From Enterobacter pseudoroggenkampii (lineage in GTDB: Bacteria > Pseudomonadota > Gammaproteobacteria > Enterobacterales > Enterobacteriaceae), in assembly GCF_026420145.1 (NCBI RefSeq), contig NZ_JAPMLV010000002.1:1-64000 (forward strand): a stretch of 64,000 nucleotides of DNA, read 5' to 3'. The notes beneath the pieces were generated by a model. It was not told the DNA's origin. It saw only the letters and a program-made list of their open reading frames with translations, and made no database searches. The position numbers and the translations under genes are program-made. Shown piece after piece: positions 9,070-20,687 of this stretch (the stretch's first letter is position 1; each line of letters begins with the position of its first letter).

Positions 9070-10357
9070 ACGCTTTCTGCCACTCAAACCTGGCACCCTC
9101 TTCTGACCACCCCTCTTCCGTGATGAAAACTCCTGCCGCAGCGATAAGCGTTTCACCGTAGAACAGCAGTGGCGTGGTGTCGCGCAGCCACGGCGGCACG
9201 TTACACTCCTGCCATATTTTCTTCAGCTTCCGCCCCCCGTTGCGCCCGACGATGTGCAGCATGCCACCAGCCTTAAAGCGCACGGTGACCGGTTCACCGG
9301 GCTTCGGCAACCTCACATGACCAGACGGCAGGAGAGAGACGCGTCCTGCCTCACAGGGCAATACCAGCGGTGCGTCAGGTGAAAGCCAGTCGAGCACCAC
9401 ATCGGTCAGTGAGGGCATGGATTTTATCCACCAGAGTTCCCCTTTATAGCGTCTTACGTCAAACCCGTTCAGATGGACGCGCGGGGAAGCATCATCCCGC
9501 GCCAGGGCAACCTCGTCCCAGATACGGCTCAGCATCGCCCGCGACGGCATCGCAGCGTGATGAGAGGCCAGCCAGCGTCGTAGCAGCGCGGCGCGACGTA
9601 CCGGGCTCATCGCTGTCAGCGGTGCAATGGCCAGCGCACCGTCCTCAGAAATCAGTTCAGCCAGCTCGTCACTCAATAGCTCGTCCAGCAGCGATTCCTG
9701 TTCGGCGCACAGCATAGCGCTTCTTGCCGTCGCGTCGGCAAAATGCGGCCAGCGCTCGCTCAATAGCGGGAGGACGCGCAGACGCAGAAAGTTACGATCA
9801 TAGCCGTCCTCCTGGTTACTCTCATCTTCGATCCAGCTCAGCTGATGTTCTCGCGCCCAGGCTTCAAGCGAGGCGCGCGTCTCGCCAAGCAGCGGACGCA
9901 GTAACGTTGTGCCGGCAAATGCAGAACGCGCCGGCATGGCTGACAGCCCCGCCGGTCCGCTGCCCCGCTTAAGCGCCAGCAGAAAGGTTTCACACTGATC
10001 GTCCAGATGCTGAGCCGTGACCAGCGCTTCTCCAGGACGTAATGCCCCGGCAAACGCGGCATAGCGGGCTTTACGCGCCTGCGCCTCGATGCCCAGCCCT
10101 TCCTCCGCAAGCGTGACGCGCTCGACGATGAGCGGGATCGCCCACGCCGCACACAAGGCTTCACAGTGCGCCACCCACTCCTCTGCGTGAGGACTTAATC
10201 CGTGGTGAATATGCATCGCCCGAAGCTGGACGTCAGGCTCCCGATCGCGCCAGCGTTTAAGACGATGGAGCAGAACGGTGGAATCCAGGCCACCGCTAAA
10301 CCCCACCAGCAGCTGGCGGTACGGTGAAACGGCGTGTGCGATAGCGGGTAAGGTCAT
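9068..10357 (-). CDS. tilS: tRNA(Ile)-lysidine synthase
   Basis: TilS ligates lysine to C34 of tRNA-Ile(CAU), which changes both its codon reading (AUA) and its charging from Met to Ile; it is essential. The 429-residue protein has the N-type PP-loop motif SGGLDS (21-26), which binds ATP, then the catalytic domain and the C-terminal tRNA-recognition domains typical of the long E. coli-type enzyme (about 432 residues). The ATG at 10357 lies 58 nt downstream of the yaeR stop, beyond the yaeR terminator. Confidence 0.97.
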   Translation of the reverse strand: MTLPAIAHAVSPYRQLLVGFSGGLDSTVLLHRLKRWRDREPDVQLRAMHIHHGLSPHAEEWVAHCEALCAAWAIPLIVERVTLAEEGLGIEAQARKARYAAFAGALRPGEALVTAQHLDDQCETFLLALKRGSGPAGLSAMPARSAFAGTTLLRPLLGETRASLEAWAREHQLSWIEDESNQEDGYDRNFLRLRVLPLLSERWPHFADATARSAMLCAEQESLLDELLSDELAELISEDGALAIAPLTAMSPVRRAALLRRWLASHHAAMPSRAMLSRIWDEVALARDDASPRVHLNGFDVRRYKGELWWIKSMPSLTDVVLDWLSPDAPLVLPCEAGRVSLLPSGHVRLPKPGEPVTVRFKAGGMLHIVGRNGGRKLKKIWQECNVPPWLRDTTPLLFYGETLIAAAGVFITEEGWSEEGARFEWQKA

Positions 10358-10371
10358 AGGGAATTACACAT

Positions 10372-10397
10372 AAAAAATGCCCGAACTGAGCGGGCAT
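10372..10397 (-). terminator. Terminator after yaeR
   Basis: On the minus strand ATGCCCG and CGGGCAT (10377-10383 and 10391-10397) form a 7-bp stem, followed by six T. It separates yaeR from tilS. Confidence 0.85.
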
Positions 10398-10415
10398 TAT
10401 CACACAGGACAAAGA

Positions 10416-10805
10416 TTACTGCTGATAAAGCTCCAGCGGCAGGCCGTCCGGGTCGTTGAAAAAGGTAAAGCGCTTGTCGGTGAACGGATCGACGCGGATC
10501 GCTTCACACGTCACGCCGTGCGCTTCCAGGTGTTTTACTGCGCTATCCAGATCATCGACGCTGAAGGCAAGATGGCGCAGGCCACAGGCTTCCGGGCGGG
10601 ACGGACGCGCAGGCGGAAAAGGGAAAGAGAACAGTTCAATCACATATTGCCCGTTTAACGCCAGATCGCCCTTCCAGGAGTCGCGCTCTTCGCGGTAGGC
10701 CTCGCTCATGAGCGTAAAGCCCAGGATGTCGCAGTAGAAGGCCTTACTTTTCGCGTAATCGGTCGCAATGATCGCAATATGATGAACAGCTTTTAAACCC
10801 AGCAT
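10416..10805 (-). CDS. gloA2: VOC family glyoxalase-like protein
   Basis: This 129-residue protein belongs to the vicinal-oxygen-chelate (VOC) superfamily, as glyoxalase I does. It is the YaeR (GloA2) protein of E. coli. The HHIAI start, the central HLAFSVDDLD segment and the ELYQQ end supply the His and Glu metal ligands expected for a VOC fold. A role in detoxifying methylglyoxal or another electrophile is inferred from the family and not shown by the sequence. It lies downstream of ldcC with a 65-bp gap and has its own terminator. Confidence 0.9.
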   Translation of the reverse strand: MLGLKAVHHIAIIATDYAKSKAFYCDILGFTLMSEAYREERDSWKGDLALNGQYVIELFSFPFPPARPSRPEACGLRHLAFSVDDLDSAVKHLEAHGVTCEAIRVDPFTDKRFTFFNDPDGLPLELYQQ

Positions 10806-10870
10806 AGCTTCTCCTTTTTATGATGCCTGAACGTTACAACCGAAAACCCGCACCTTGCAAGCGGTCACCC

Positions 10871-13003
10871 TTATTTTAGGACTCGCACCCAGTAAACGCC
10901 GTTCTCATCGCGCTTCGCACCGTGAATATCCGTCTCAAAACCGGGATAGTGACGCCCTACCGAACAGAGCATCAGCAGGAAATCGAGCACGGCCCGACTC
11001 TCCTCGGTAATCATCTCTCCTGGCATCAGGAGCGGAACGCCCGGCGGGTAAGGCAGGATCATGTTGGCCGATACGCGCCCGACCAGATTTTCCAGCTCAA
11101 CGGTTTCGACCTCCCCTTTCACCTGGCGCTGCCAAGCCTTGTGCGGGGTTAATTTCATCTCCGGTAAGACATCGAACGCCTGAAGCATCAGACGCGGCAG
11201 ATCGTGCTGGCGGATCAATCTGTGGATCCCCTGGGCCAGATCCTGAATACGCATATTGCGATAGAAGTCAGGATCCTCCGCGTAGAGATCCGGCAGCATG
11301 TTCTTCACCCGCAGGTTAAGATCGTAGGCGCGCTTAAACTCCATCAGACCGCGCAACAACCCCATCGCCCGCGTTTTATCAATACCAATACTGAACAGGA
11401 ACAGCAGGTTATAGGGGCCGGTTTTTTCCACCACCACACCCCGTTCATAAAGGAATTTCGCCACCAGCGCGGCCGGAATACCTTCTTCACTCATCTTGCC
11501 CTGCTCATCCATGCCCGGCGTCAGGATTGTTACTTTTACCGGGTCGAGGAACATATGGTCGCTATCGGCATCCCGGAAACCATGCCAGTCTTCGCCGGGC
11601 GAGACGGGCCAGCACTCCGCCTCATCAATCTCTTCAGGCTGCCAGATATCAAAGAACCAGCCGTCGGCTTCATCTTTCAGCCGCTGAACCTCTTTGCGGA
11701 AATGCAGCGCGCGCTCCACCGAACGGTTGATGAGACGTTTGCCCGGGTTGCCGCGCAGCATCGCCGCGGCCGTTTCAATAGAGGCCACCAGCGGATAGCT
11801 CGGTGAAGTGGTAGTGTGCATCATAAAGGCTTCGTTGAACGTGTCTTCGTCGTACTCACCTTTGATGTGGATAAGCGAAGCCTGGGAAAATGCTGCCAGC
11901 ATTTTGTGCGTCGACTGCGTTTCAAAGAATACTTTACCCGGCACGCGTTCACCACTCATGCCGCTTTTACCCGCGTATATCGGGTGGAAGTTGGTGTACG
12001 GTACCCATGCGGAATCAAAGTGGATAGACGGCACGTCCAGCGCCTTTTTGATCCAGTCTGTATTGTACAGCAGACCGTCATAGGTCGAGTTGGTGATCAC
12101 CGCATGGACAGGCCAGCTTGCGCCTGGCAGTGCCGCGATCTTGCTTTCAATGGCTTCATGGGTGAACTCCCGGCGCGGAATACCGCCAAGTATACCGAGC
12201 GCGTTACGCGTGGGTGATAGCCAAAGCGGTACGACGTCGCTCATCATCAGCAGGTGAGCCAGCGATTTATGGCAGTTACGGTCAATCAGCAGGGTGCTCC
12301 CCGCCGGCGCGGCGTACATACCGACGATTTTGTTCGAGGTCGAGGTGCCGTTGGTCACCATATAGCTCTGCTCTGCGCCAAAGGTGCGGGCGATATACTC
12401 TTCGGCTTCCAGATGCGGGCCGGTGTGATCCAGCAGAGAGCCTAATTCGGTGACTGAAATCGACACGTCCGCTTTCAGCGTGTTGCCACCAAAGAAATCA
12501 TAGAACAGGCAGCCCACCGGGCTTTTTTGATAAGCCGTACCCGCCATATGACCCGGCGTACAGAAGGTATATTTCCCCTCCTTTACGTAGGTGAAAAGCG
12601 CCCGGGTAAACGGTGGCGTAATGTTATCGAGATATTCATTCGTGTATTGTTGAATGCGGGTCGCAATATCGTCCGCCACGCCGAGGGAATATTCAAAGAA
12701 CCACAGCGCCATACGCATATCATTGGCGCTGACGTCCATGGTGGAGTGGGTATTAATAAACGCATACAGCGGGAGGTATTCGTTCAGCTTGTTGATGTCG
12801 CTGCACAGTTCGAGATCATATTCATCCCAGTCGAAGATCACGCCGCAGATACGCGGGTTATGCTCGATGAACTTCAGCAGGTCGGCGCTGTTGTGCGGCC
12901 AGATTAGCTGATACCCGCGCGACTGCAGGGATTGCTCCAGCTCCTTAATCGGCTCATCTTTATAAAAGACGCCGTGCGGCCCCATAATGGCAATGATATT
13001 CAT
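10871..13003 (-). CDS. ldcC: Lysine decarboxylase, constitutive type
   Basis: LdcC is a PLP enzyme that turns lysine into cadaverine and CO2 in the cytoplasm, consuming a proton. The 710-residue protein has an N-terminal wing (response-regulator-like) domain, the PLP-binding lysine in STHKM (about residue 367), and the C-terminal domain of the arginine/lysine/ornithine decarboxylase family. Its position next to accA matches ldcC of E. coli; the acid-induced cadA lies elsewhere. The protein ends with VRVLK, about three residues shorter than E. coli LdcC. It follows accA behind a terminator, so it probably has its own promoter. Confidence 0.96.
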   Translation of the reverse strand: MNIIAIMGPHGVFYKDEPIKELEQSLQSRGYQLIWPHNSADLLKFIEHNPRICGVIFDWDEYDLELCSDINKLNEYLPLYAFINTHSTMDVSANDMRMALWFFEYSLGVADDIATRIQQYTNEYLDNITPPFTRALFTYVKEGKYTFCTPGHMAGTAYQKSPVGCLFYDFFGGNTLKADVSISVTELGSLLDHTGPHLEAEEYIARTFGAEQSYMVTNGTSTSNKIVGMYAAPAGSTLLIDRNCHKSLAHLLMMSDVVPLWLSPTRNALGILGGIPRREFTHEAIESKIAALPGASWPVHAVITNSTYDGLLYNTDWIKKALDVPSIHFDSAWVPYTNFHPIYAGKSGMSGERVPGKVFFETQSTHKMLAAFSQASLIHIKGEYDEDTFNEAFMMHTTTSPSYPLVASIETAAAMLRGNPGKRLINRSVERALHFRKEVQRLKDEADGWFFDIWQPEEIDEAECWPVSPGEDWHGFRDADSDHMFLDPVKVTILTPGMDEQGKMSEEGIPAALVAKFLYERGVVVEKTGPYNLLFLFSIGIDKTRAMGLLRGLMEFKRAYDLNLRVKNMLPDLYAEDPDFYRNMRIQDLAQGIHRLIRQHDLPRLMLQAFDVLPEMKLTPHKAWQRQVKGEVETVELENLVGRVSANMILPYPPGVPLLMPGEMITEESRAVLDFLLMLCSVGRHYPGFETDIHGAKRDENGVYWVRVLK

Positions 13004-13058
13004 GGGCTTCCTCCTTAAAAAACATTAGCTAAGCATAGTCCGGCTAAACCGCAGGTAT

Positions 13059-13087
13059 AAAAAAAGCCGCAACAGTGTGCGGCTTTT
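13059..13087 (-). terminator. Terminator after accA
   Basis: On the minus strand AAAAGCCGCA and TGCGGCTTTT (13078-13087 and 13062-13071) form a 10-bp stem with a 6-nt loop, followed by seven T. It closes the long uppS-to-accA cluster. Confidence 0.9.
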
Positions 13088-13103
13088 CAGATAATTGTGA
13101 AGC

Positions 13104-14063
13104 TTACGCGTAACCGTAGGTCATCAGACGCTGGTAACGGCGGTTGAGCAGATCCTCTTTGCTCAGCACGTCCAGATCCGCCAGGTCAGCCAGCAGCTGC
13201 GCTTTCAGAGAAGCCGCCATCACTTCCGGCTTACGATGTGCACCACCCAGCGGTTCCGGGATGATGGAATCGATCAGCTTAAGCTCTTTCAGGCGTGGCG
13301 CAATGATGCCCATTGCTTCTGCAGCCAGCGGCGCTTTGTCGGCGCTTTTCCACAGAATGGACGCGCAGCCTTCCGGGGAGATAACGGAATAGGTGCTGTA
13401 CTGCAGCATATTCACTTTATCGCCCACGCCAATCGCCAGCGCACCGCCGGAACCACCCTCGCCGATAACGGTACAGATGACCGGCACCTTCAGACGAGAC
13501 ATCTCGCGCAGGTTGCGCGCGATGGCTTCAGACTGACCGCGCTCTTCCGCGCCCACGCCAGGGTATGCACCCGGGGTATCGATGAAGGTGATGATTGGCA
13601 TGTTGAAACGCTCAGCCATCTCCATCAGACGCAGGGCTTTGCGGTAGCCTTCTGGTGCTGGCATACCAAAGTTACGACGGATTTTCTCTTTGGTTTCACG
13701 GCCTTTCTGATGACCAATGATCATCACCGGGCGTCCGTCCAGACGCGCGATACCGCCAACGATAGCTTTATCGTCAGCGTATGCGCGATCGCCTGCCAGT
13801 TCGTCAAATTCGTCAAACGCCAGGCGGACATAATCCAGGGTGTACGGACGCTGTGGATGGCGAGCCAGCTGGGCCACCTGCCATGCGCCGAGATCGGCAA
13901 AGATTTTGCGCGTCAGCTCTACGCTTTTCTCGCGCAGACGATGCACTTCTTCGTCGATGTTAATATCCAGTTTTTCATCCTGACGGCTTACCGCTGTCAG
14001 AGAATCGATTTTCGCTTCCAGCTCAGCAATCGGCTGTTCGAAATCAAGGAAATTCAGACTCAT
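13104..14063 (-). CDS. accA: Acetyl-CoA carboxylase carboxyltransferase subunit alpha
   Basis: AccA pairs with AccD to form the carboxyltransferase that moves CO2 from biotin on AccB to acetyl-CoA, making malonyl-CoA for fatty acid synthesis. The 319-residue protein has the crotonase-like core with [12 protein letters not shown] (about 204-215), the oxyanion-hole region. Length equals E. coli AccA. It starts 12 nt after dnaE and ends the cluster, so it is probably read through from dnaE as well as from nearby promoters. Confidence 0.98.
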   Translation of the reverse strand: MSLNFLDFEQPIAELEAKIDSLTAVSRQDEKLDINIDEEVHRLREKSVELTRKIFADLGAWQVAQLARHPQRPYTLDYVRLAFDEFDELAGDRAYADDKAIVGGIARLDGRPVMIIGHQKGRETKEKIRRNFGMPAPEGYRKALRLMEMAERFNMPIITFIDTPGAYPGVGAEERGQSEAIARNLREMSRLKVPVICTVIGEGGSGGALAIGVGDKVNMLQYSTYSVISPEGCASILWKSADKAPLAAEAMGIIAPRLKELKLIDSIIPEPLGGAHRKPEVMAASLKAQLLADLADLDVLSKEDLLNRRYQRLMTYGYA

Positions 14064-14075
14064 AGTATTCCTGTA

Positions 14076-17000
14076 TTAGTCAAACTCCAGTTCCACCTGC
14101 TCCGAACCAATGAGGCCACGGAGATCGTTCAGTAAACGATCGCTCGGAGAGACACGCCACGTTGCACCAAAGCGCAACCGCGCACGTGCATCCGCCCTCT
14201 GATAGTAGAGATGTACTGGAATTGTCCCCGAGCGGTGGGGTTCCAGAGACTGACGGAGTCGGTTTAAAAGCTGGTCATCAATTTGCCTGTCCGTCAGCGA
14301 GATAGCAAGCCCGCGAGCATATTTTTCCCGGGCTTCGTCAATGTCCATCACTTCGCGGGCGGTCATTTTAAGCCCCCCACTGAAGTCATCAAAGCTGACC
14401 TGTCCGCTGACGATAAGTATGCGGTCTTTTTCCAGCAATTGCTGGTATTTATCCAGCGCGTCGGTGAACAACATCACCTCCAGACGCCCGGAACGGTCAT
14501 CCAACGTACAGATGCCGATACGATTGCCGCGCTTGGTGACCATAACCCTTGCAGCAATCACGAGCCCCGCAGCCGTGGTGATTTTACCACGTTCTGTCGG
14601 ATGCATGTCTTTAAGCCTGTGGCCGCCGACATAGCGCTCAATTTCTTTGATGTACTGGTTGATCGGGTGCCCCGTCAGGTACAAGCCTAACGTCTCACGC
14701 TCGCCATCCAGTACCACCTGTTCTGGCCACGGCTGGCAGTTGGAGTAAGATTGCTCGATCTGCTCCGGCTCTTCCGCCAGCACCCCGAACATATCCGCCT
14801 GACCAATGGCTTCCGCTTTTGCATGCTGATCCGCCGCTTTCAGCGCATCGCCGAGGGAATTCATCAGCGCGGCGCGGTGCGGCCCCAGCCGGTCAAACGC
14901 GCCGGACATGATCAGTTTTTCCAGCACGCGACGGTTCAGTTTTTTGGTATCGGTGCGGGCGCAAAGATCGAACAGCTCGCGGAAATACCCGCCGTTGTTA
15001 CGCGCTTCGATGATCGCCTCGATCGGACCTTCACCCACGCCTTTGATCGCGCCGATCCCGTAAACGATCTCCCCGTCGTCGTTGACGTGGAAGTGGTAGA
15101 GCCCCGAGTTAATGTCCGGCGGCAGGATCTTCAGCCCCATGCGCCAGCACTCGTCCACCAGGCCCACCACCTTCTCGGTGTTGTCCATATCGGCCGTCAT
15201 TACCGCCGCCATAAATTCAGCAGGATAGTGCGCTTTCAGCCACAGCGTTTGGTACGACACCAAAGCATAGGCGGCGGAGTGGGATTTGTTAAATCCGTAC
15301 CCGGCGAATTTCTCAACCAGGTCAAAGATCTTAATCGCCAGTTCACCATCAACGCCGTTTTTTCTCGCGCCTTCTTCGAAAGTACCTCGCTGCTTGGCCA
15401 TCTCTTCCGGCTTTTTCTTACCCATCGCACGACGCAGCATGTCCGCGCCGCCGAGGGTATAGCCGGAAAGCACCTGGGCGATCTGCATAACCTGTTCCTG
15501 GTACAGGATGATGCCGTAGGTGGGCTCCAGCACCGGCTTCAGGCTTTCATGCTGCCACTGAACGTCCGGGTAGGAAATCTCTTCGCGCCCGTGCTTACGG
15601 TCGATAAAGTTATCTACCATCCCTGACTGCAGCGGGCCCGGACGGAACAGGGCAACCAGCGCGATCATATCTTCGAAGCAGTCGGGCTGCAGGCGCTTAA
15701 TCAGATCTTTCATGCCGCGCGATTCAAGCTGGAAGACGGCGGTGGTCTCCGAGCGCTGCAGCATGTCGAAACTTTTCTTGTCATCCAGCGGGATGGCCGC
15801 GATATCCAACGGCGGCTCGCCGTTCTTCTCGCGGCGGGCGTTGATCATCTCCAGCGCCCAGTTAATGATGGTCAACGTACGCAGACCAAGGAAGTCGAAC
15901 TTCACCAGCCCGGCGTATTCTACGTCGTTCTTATCGAACTGGGTAACCGGGTGCTGGCCCGCTTCGTCGCAGTAGAGCGGCGCAAAGTCGGTAATTTTTG
16001 TCGGGGCGATAACCACGCCCCCCGCATGCTTACCGGCGTTACGCGTGACGCCTTCCAGCTTGCGCGCCATGTCGATCAGCGCTTTGACTTCTTCGTCGGC
16101 TTCGTAGATTTCCGGCAGCTGTGGTTCAGCCTCAAAGGCTTTTGCCAGCGTCATGCCCGGATCGGGCGGTACCAGTTTAGAGATGCGATCGACAAACCCG
16201 TACGGGTGGCCCAGCACGCGGCCGACGTCACGGATAACCGCTTTCGCCGCCATCGTACCGAACGTAATAATCTGCGATACCGCATCACGGCCGTACATAT
16301 CGGCGACGTGCTCGATCACCTGGTCACGTTTCTCCATGCAGAAGTCGACGTCAAAGTCGGGCATGGAAACACGTTCCGGGTTAAGGAAACGTTCGAACAG
16401 CAGGTCGAATTCCAGCGGATCGAGGTCGGTAATTTTAAGCGCATAGGCCACAAGCGACCCAGCACCGGAGCCTCGGCCCGGTCCGACCGGTACGCCGTTA
16501 TCCTTCGACCACTGGATAAACTCCATGACGATCAGGAAGTAACCCGGGAAGCCCATCTGGTTGATCACCTGGAGTTCAATGTCCAGGCGTTCATCGTACG
16601 GCGGCCGCTTCTCTTTGCGAACGGCCTCATCCGGGAACAGAAACTCCAGACGCTCTTCCAGACCTTCTTTTGATTTTGCGACCAGGAAATCTTCCGTGGT
16701 CATGTCTCCTGTCGGGAACTGCGGCAGGAAGTACTCGCCAAGGCGGACGGTAACGTTACAGCGCTTGGCAATCTCTACGCTGTTTTCCAGCGCTTCCGGG
16801 ATATCGGAGAAGAGCTCACACATCTCCTCTTCGCTGCGCATGTACTGCTGCGATGAGTAGTTGCGCGGTCGTTTAGGATCGTCCAGCGTGAAGCCATCGT
16901 GGATCGCCACGCGAATTTCGTGCGCGTCAAAATCCCCCGGCTCAAGGAACCGCACATCGTTGGTAGCCACCACAGGCAACCCACGCTCTTCTGCAAGTGC

Positions 17001-17558
17001 CACAGCGGCATGAAGATAGTTCTCTTCGTCCTGACGGCCGGTGCGGATCAGCTCCAGATAATAACGATCCGGGAAATACTCTTCATAGAACGAGAGGCAT
17101 TGATCCACCAGCGCGCTATTGCCGCGCAGCAGGCATTTGCCGACATCGCCCATACGGCCGCCGGAGATCAGCAGCAGCCCTTCGTTCAGCTCAGCCAGCC
17201 AGTCACGGTCGATCCACGGCCCCAGCGCACCGTATCCACGCTGGTAGGCTTTTGAGATAAGCAGAGTGAGGTTTTGATAGCCCGTGTTGTTCATCGCCAG
17301 CACGGAGATTTGCGTCATTTCATCGCCGATGAGATCGCTCTGCACATGAAAATCTGCGCCAACGATAGGCTTCATCCCCGCGCCATGCGCCGTTCCGTAG
17401 AACTTCACCAGGCCACACAGGTTGGTAAAATCGGTTATCGCCAGCGCGGGCATGCCAAGGGAGGCCGCCTTTTTTACCAGCGGCCCGGTCTTCGCCAGCC
17501 CATCGATCATGGAGTAGTCGCTATGCACCCGCAGGTGTACGAAACGTGGTTCAGCCAT
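14076..17558 (-). CDS. dnaE: DNA polymerase III alpha subunit
   Basis: DnaE is the catalytic subunit of the replicative polymerase. The 1160-residue protein, the same length as in E. coli, begins with the PHP domain ([13 protein letters not shown]). It has the polymerase palm motif PDFDVDFC (catalytic Asp near 401 and 403) and the third catalytic Asp further on. Near the C-terminus come the helix-hairpin-helix region, the beta-clamp binding segment (QADMF near 920) and an OB fold. It starts 38 nt after rnhB, in the order lpxB-rnhB-dnaE-accA, which is conserved in gamma-proteobacteria. Confidence 0.99.
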   Translation of the reverse strand: MAEPRFVHLRVHSDYSMIDGLAKTGPLVKKAASLGMPALAITDFTNLCGLVKFYGTAHGAGMKPIVGADFHVQSDLIGDEMTQISVLAMNNTGYQNLTLLISKAYQRGYGALGPWIDRDWLAELNEGLLLISGGRMGDVGKCLLRGNSALVDQCLSFYEEYFPDRYYLELIRTGRQDEENYLHAAVALAEERGLPVVATNDVRFLEPGDFDAHEIRVAIHDGFTLDDPKRPRNYSSQQYMRSEEEMCELFSDIPEALENSVEIAKRCNVTVRLGEYFLPQFPTGDMTTEDFLVAKSKEGLEERLEFLFPDEAVRKEKRPPYDERLDIELQVINQMGFPGYFLIVMEFIQWSKDNGVPVGPGRGSGAGSLVAYALKITDLDPLEFDLLFERFLNPERVSMPDFDVDFCMEKRDQVIEHVADMYGRDAVSQIITFGTMAAKAVIRDVGRVLGHPYGFVDRISKLVPPDPGMTLAKAFEAEPQLPEIYEADEEVKALIDMARKLEGVTRNAGKHAGGVVIAPTKITDFAPLYCDEAGQHPVTQFDKNDVEYAGLVKFDFLGLRTLTIINWALEMINARREKNGEPPLDIAAIPLDDKKSFDMLQRSETTAVFQLESRGMKDLIKRLQPDCFEDMIALVALFRPGPLQSGMVDNFIDRKHGREEISYPDVQWQHESLKPVLEPTYGIILYQEQVMQIAQVLSGYTLGGADMLRRAMGKKKPEEMAKQRGTFEEGARKNGVDGELAIKIFDLVEKFAGYGFNKSHSAAYALVSYQTLWLKAHYPAEFMAAVMTADMDNTEKVVGLVDECWRMGLKILPPDINSGLYHFHVNDDGEIVYGIGAIKGVGEGPIEAIIEARNNGGYFRELFDLCARTDTKKLNRRVLEKLIMSGAFDRLGPHRAALMNSLGDALKAADQHAKAEAIGQADMFGVLAEEPEQIEQSYSNCQPWPEQVVLDGERETLGLYLTGHPINQYIKEIERYVGGHRLKDMHPTERGKITTAAGLVIAARVMVTKRGNRIGICTLDDRSGRLEVMLFTDALDKYQQLLEKDRILIVSGQVSFDDFSGGLKMTAREVMDIDEAREKYARGLAISLTDRQIDDQLLNRLRQSLEPHRSGTIPVHLYYQRADARARLRFGATWRVSPSDRLLNDLRGLIGSEQVELEFD

Positions 17559-17596
17559 CTTCAGATTCCGCGTTACTTAATTGCTTGCGTATTGAT

Positions 17597-18193
17597 TCAG
17601 GACACCCGTCCCAGCGCGCGTTTCACCGGGCCAAAGCTGCGCCGGTGATGTTCGGTTGCGCCATGTTCAGCCAGCCTTTCCAGATGGAAAGGTGTGGGAT
17701 ACCCCTTATGCTGGGCGAAACCATACTGAGGGTAAGTGAGGTCCAGCGCGGCCATTTCAGCGTCGCGCGTCACTTTGGCAATAATAGAAGCTGCGCTGAT
17801 TTCTGCGACCCGGCTATCGCCTTTGACAACCGCCATTGAAGGCATGGGCAATGCGGGACAGCGGTTGCCGTCAATCAGGACATATTCCGGGGAAATTTTC
17901 AAACCCGCTACCGCACGCTGCATCGCCAGCATCGTGGCATGCAAAATATTCAGTTCGTCTATTTCATGCGGTTCAGCGCGCCCCAGGCTCCAGGCCAGCG
18001 CCTTCTCCTGAATCTCACTAAACAGCGCCAGCCGGCGCTTTTCAGACAATTTTTTTGAGTCGTTCAGCCCGATAATCGGGCGAGCCGGATCGAGGATCAC
18101 CGCGGCGGTCACCACAGCCCCCACTAGCGGACCACGACCCACTTCGTCCACGCCCGCCACAAGGCGAGTGTGAGGATAAACAAATTCCATCAT
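17597..18193 (-). CDS. rnhB: Ribonuclease HII
   Basis: RNase HII cuts RNA in RNA/DNA hybrids and starts removal of single ribonucleotides misincorporated in DNA. The 198-residue protein carries the DEVGRGP motif (D16, E17) and further acidic active-site residues. A double ATG is present; the first (18193) overlaps the lpxB stop by 4 nt and gives the E. coli length. It lies between lpxB and dnaE and is probably translationally coupled to lpxB. Confidence 0.97.
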   Translation of the reverse strand: MMEFVYPHTRLVAGVDEVGRGPLVGAVVTAAVILDPARPIIGLNDSKKLSEKRRLALFSEIQEKALAWSLGRAEPHEIDELNILHATMLAMQRAVAGLKISPEYVLIDGNRCPALPMPSMAVVKGDSRVAEISAASIIAKVTRDAEMAALDLTYPQYGFAQHKGYPTPFHLERLAEHGATEHHRRSFGPVKRALGRVS

Positions 18194-19338
18194 TTTGCTA
18201 GCTCCAGCACCGCATCAGCCGCTTGCTCATCAGCATTACAGCGGATCAGTTGATGCAGTTCGCGGAAGGTGTCGTGCATCTGGTGGCTGGTCTTGCCGTT
18301 TGCCAGCAGCGGCAGCAGTGCATCGGCAAGCGCCTGCGGCTGGCACTCATCCTGCAATAACTCTTTCACCAGCTCGCGACCGGCAAGCAGGTTTGGCAGG
18401 GAGACATAATCCGTTTTCACCAGACGTTTTGCCAGCCAGAAGGTGAACGGCTTCATGCGGTAACCGACCACCATCGGGCATTTCGCCAGCATACATTCCA
18501 GCGCCGCCGTGCCGGAGGCCAGCAGTGCGGCATCGCTCGCATACATCGCTTCTCGACCTTTGCCGTCCAGAAGACGGACGTGGAGATCCGGGGCGACTTC
18601 CGCTTTGATGCGCTCAAACTGCTCGCGGCGTTTGGCATTCACCAGCGGAACAACCACTTCAAGGTCGGGATAGCTCTGGCGAAGAATTTGTGCTGTTTTG
18701 AGGAAATCGGCGCTCAGCATCTCCACTTCTGCACCACGGCTGCCTGGCAGCAGTGCCAGACAATGCACATCATGGGGGATGCCCAGCACGTCGCGCGCCG
18801 CGTTTTTATCCGGATCCAATGGCATCGCATCCGCCATGGTATGACCGATAAAACGGCACGGAACATTAAATCTGTCGTAAAACGCTTTTTCGAAAGGCAG
18901 AAAAGCCAGCACCAGGTTGGTGGACCGTCCAATTTTGAAAACGCGTTTCTGTCGCCACGCCCAGACGGACGGACTGACGTAGTGAATGGTTTTTATGCCC
19001 TGCTTTTTCAGATTCCCTTCGAGGGTAATGTTGAAATCAGGTGCATCGATACCGACAAACACATCGGGTTTGAGTTCGGTAAAACGGCGGGTGAGATCGG
19101 CACGAATGTGCAACAAACGGCGGAGCCGTCCCAGCACCTCAACGATACCCATCACGGCCAGCTCTTCCATTTCATACCAGGCTTCACAGCCTTCGGCCTG
19201 CATCAGCGGGCCAGCAACGCCGACAAAGCGAGCGTTGGGTACACGCGCCTTAAGCGCGCGGATGAGACCTGCACCAAGAATATCGCCGGAGGTTTCTCCG
19301 GCGACCAGGGCTATCGTAAGCGGACGACTGTCGACCAT
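18190..19338 (-). CDS. lpxB: Lipid-A-disaccharide synthase
   Basis: LpxB (glycosyltransferase family 19) joins UDP-2,3-diacylglucosamine and lipid X to give the lipid A disaccharide at the inner-membrane surface. The 382-residue protein begins with the conserved [17 protein letters not shown] segment and has the membrane-associating WAWRQKRV region and the LLPGSR donor-site motif. Its ATG overlaps the lpxA stop by one base and its stop overlaps rnhB. Length equals the E. coli enzyme. Confidence 0.98.
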   Translation of the reverse strand: MVDSRPLTIALVAGETSGDILGAGLIRALKARVPNARFVGVAGPLMQAEGCEAWYEMEELAVMGIVEVLGRLRRLLHIRADLTRRFTELKPDVFVGIDAPDFNITLEGNLKKQGIKTIHYVSPSVWAWRQKRVFKIGRSTNLVLAFLPFEKAFYDRFNVPCRFIGHTMADAMPLDPDKNAARDVLGIPHDVHCLALLPGSRGAEVEMLSADFLKTAQILRQSYPDLEVVVPLVNAKRREQFERIKAEVAPDLHVRLLDGKGREAMYASDAALLASGTAALECMLAKCPMVVGYRMKPFTFWLAKRLVKTDYVSLPNLLAGRELVKELLQDECQPQALADALLPLLANGKTSHQMHDTFRELHQLIRCNADEQAADAVLELAK

Positions 19339-20126
19339 TAACGAATCAGACCCCTTGTTGAACGGTCAAAGAATTCCATGAACGCGTTCACTTCCGGGTG
19401 CTTATTCGCCAGCTCGGCAATTTCCGGCTTCGCCTCTTCCAGCGTTTTACCGCTACGGTACAGCAGTTTGTACGCGTTGCGGATGGCAGTAATCGCTTCG
19501 CGGCTAAAACCACGACGCTTGAGGCCTTCGATGTTCACGCCAAACGGCGTGGCATGGTTGCCCTGCGCAATCACATACGGTGGGACGTCCTGCGCCACAC
19601 CGGAGCAGCCGCCAACCATCACGTGCGCACCAATGATGCAGAACTGATGGACTGCGGTCATGCCGCCAATAATTGCGAAGTCATCAACCGATACGTGTCC
19701 TGCCAGCGTTGCGTTGTTGGCAAGAATACAGCGGTCACCCACGGTACAGTCGTGCGCGATATGCGCATTAACCATAAACAGGTTATCGCTGCCCACCTTC
19801 GTCAACCCACCACCCTGTACTGTTCCACGATGAATGGTGACGCTTTCGCGAATACGGTTACGATCGCCAATTTCCAGACGGGTCGACTCACCAGCATATT
19901 TCAGATCCTGGTTAACTTCGCCGATGGAGGCGAACTGATAGATCTCGTTATTGCAGCCAATGGTCGTATGACCATTCACGACAACGTGAGATTTCAGTAC
20001 TGTACCCTCACCAATTTCGACATGGGGTCCAACAATACAAAACGGGCCAATGTGGACGTTAGCACCAATGATGGCACCGGTTTCCACAATCGCGGTAGGA
20101 TGAATAAAGGCGGATTTATCAATCAC
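19338..20126 (-). CDS. lpxA: UDP-N-acetylglucosamine O-acyltransferase
   Basis: LpxA adds 3-hydroxymyristate from acyl carrier protein to UDP-GlcNAc, the first step of lipid A synthesis. The 262-residue protein is a left-handed beta-helix of hexapeptide repeats, visible from residue 12 on, with the catalytic His125 in AHIAHD (121-126). A helical C-terminal domain completes the trimeric acyltransferase. It starts 3 nt after fabZ and overlaps lpxB by one base. Confidence 0.98.
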   Translation of the reverse strand: MIDKSAFIHPTAIVETGAIIGANVHIGPFCIVGPHVEIGEGTVLKSHVVVNGHTTIGCNNEIYQFASIGEVNQDLKYAGESTRLEIGDRNRIRESVTIHRGTVQGGGLTKVGSDNLFMVNAHIAHDCTVGDRCILANNATLAGHVSVDDFAIIGGMTAVHQFCIIGAHVMVGGCSGVAQDVPPYVIAQGNHATPFGVNIEGLKRRGFSREAITAIRNAYKLLYRSGKTLEEAKPEIAELANKHPEVNAFMEFFDRSTRGLIR

Positions 20127-20129
20127 GTA

Positions 20130-20585
20130 TCAGGACTCCCGGCTACGAGCACACATCATCGTCGCTTCGCAAACAACTTTGCCGTCAACCAGTGCTACGC
20201 CTTTGAAGCGAGTCAGGCCACGACGCGTTTTTTCAAAAGTGACTTCCATGATCATCTGATCACCAGGCACGACAGGGCGCTTAAAGCGCGCTTCATCAAT
20301 ACCCGCGAAGTAATACAGCTCACCTGGCTCCAGTTTACCGACGCTTTTAAACGCCAGAATACCGGTAGCCTGAGCCATCGCTTCCAGAATCAACACACCC
20401 GGGAAGATAGGCTTACCAGGGAAGTGCCCCTGGAAGAACGGCTCGTTCACGGAAACATTTTTCACTGCGCGCAGAAAACGACCTTCTTCAAAATCCAGCA
20501 CGCGGTCTACCAGCAGAAACGGGTAGCGGTGCGGCAGAAGTTCTAAAATCTCTTCAATATGCAGAGTATGAGTGTCAGTAGTCAA
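20130..20585 (-). CDS. fabZ: 3-hydroxyacyl-[acyl-carrier-protein] dehydratase
   Basis: FabZ dehydrates 3-hydroxyacyl-ACP in fatty acid elongation and competes with LpxA and LpxD for 3-hydroxymyristoyl-ACP. I place the start at TTG 20585, preceded by AGGAAGAG, which gives the 151-residue E. coli form ([10 protein letters not shown]). An upstream ATG at 20627 would add 14 residues without family support. The catalytic His54 (QGHFP) and Glu68 (LEAMAQ) are present in a hot-dog fold. The weak TTG start could tune output within lpxD-fabZ-lpxA. Confidence 0.95.
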   Translation of the reverse strand: MTTDTHTLHIEEILELLPHRYPFLLVDRVLDFEEGRFLRAVKNVSVNEPFFQGHFPGKPIFPGVLILEAMAQATGILAFKSVGKLEPGELYYFAGIDEARFKRPVVPGDQMIMEVTFEKTRRGLTRFKGVALVDGKVVCEATMMCARSRES

Positions 20586-20626
20586 AATACTCTTCCTGTC
20601 AAAATGTACTGATAACAATAATAACA

Positions 20627-20660
20627 CGGCCTGCCGGTTTATTAGAAAGCCGACAGGCCG
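20627..20660. repeat. Imperfect inverted repeat in the lpxD-fabZ gap
   Basis: CGGCCTGCCGG (20627-20637) and CCGACAGGCCG (20650-20660) are complementary apart from one G-T type pair, with a 12-nt loop. It has no T-run, so it is not a classic terminator. It lies 42 nt upstream of the fabZ TTG start in the shared transcript. Confidence 0.6.
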
Positions 20661-20687
20661 GGAAAAATAGCGTTAAACGGATGACGC

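Noticed and set aside
19398..20546. 382-codon plus-strand open frame opposite lpxA and fabZ
   Set aside because: It is antisense to two clearly identified genes, has no family resemblance, and its composition follows from the codon use of the real strand.
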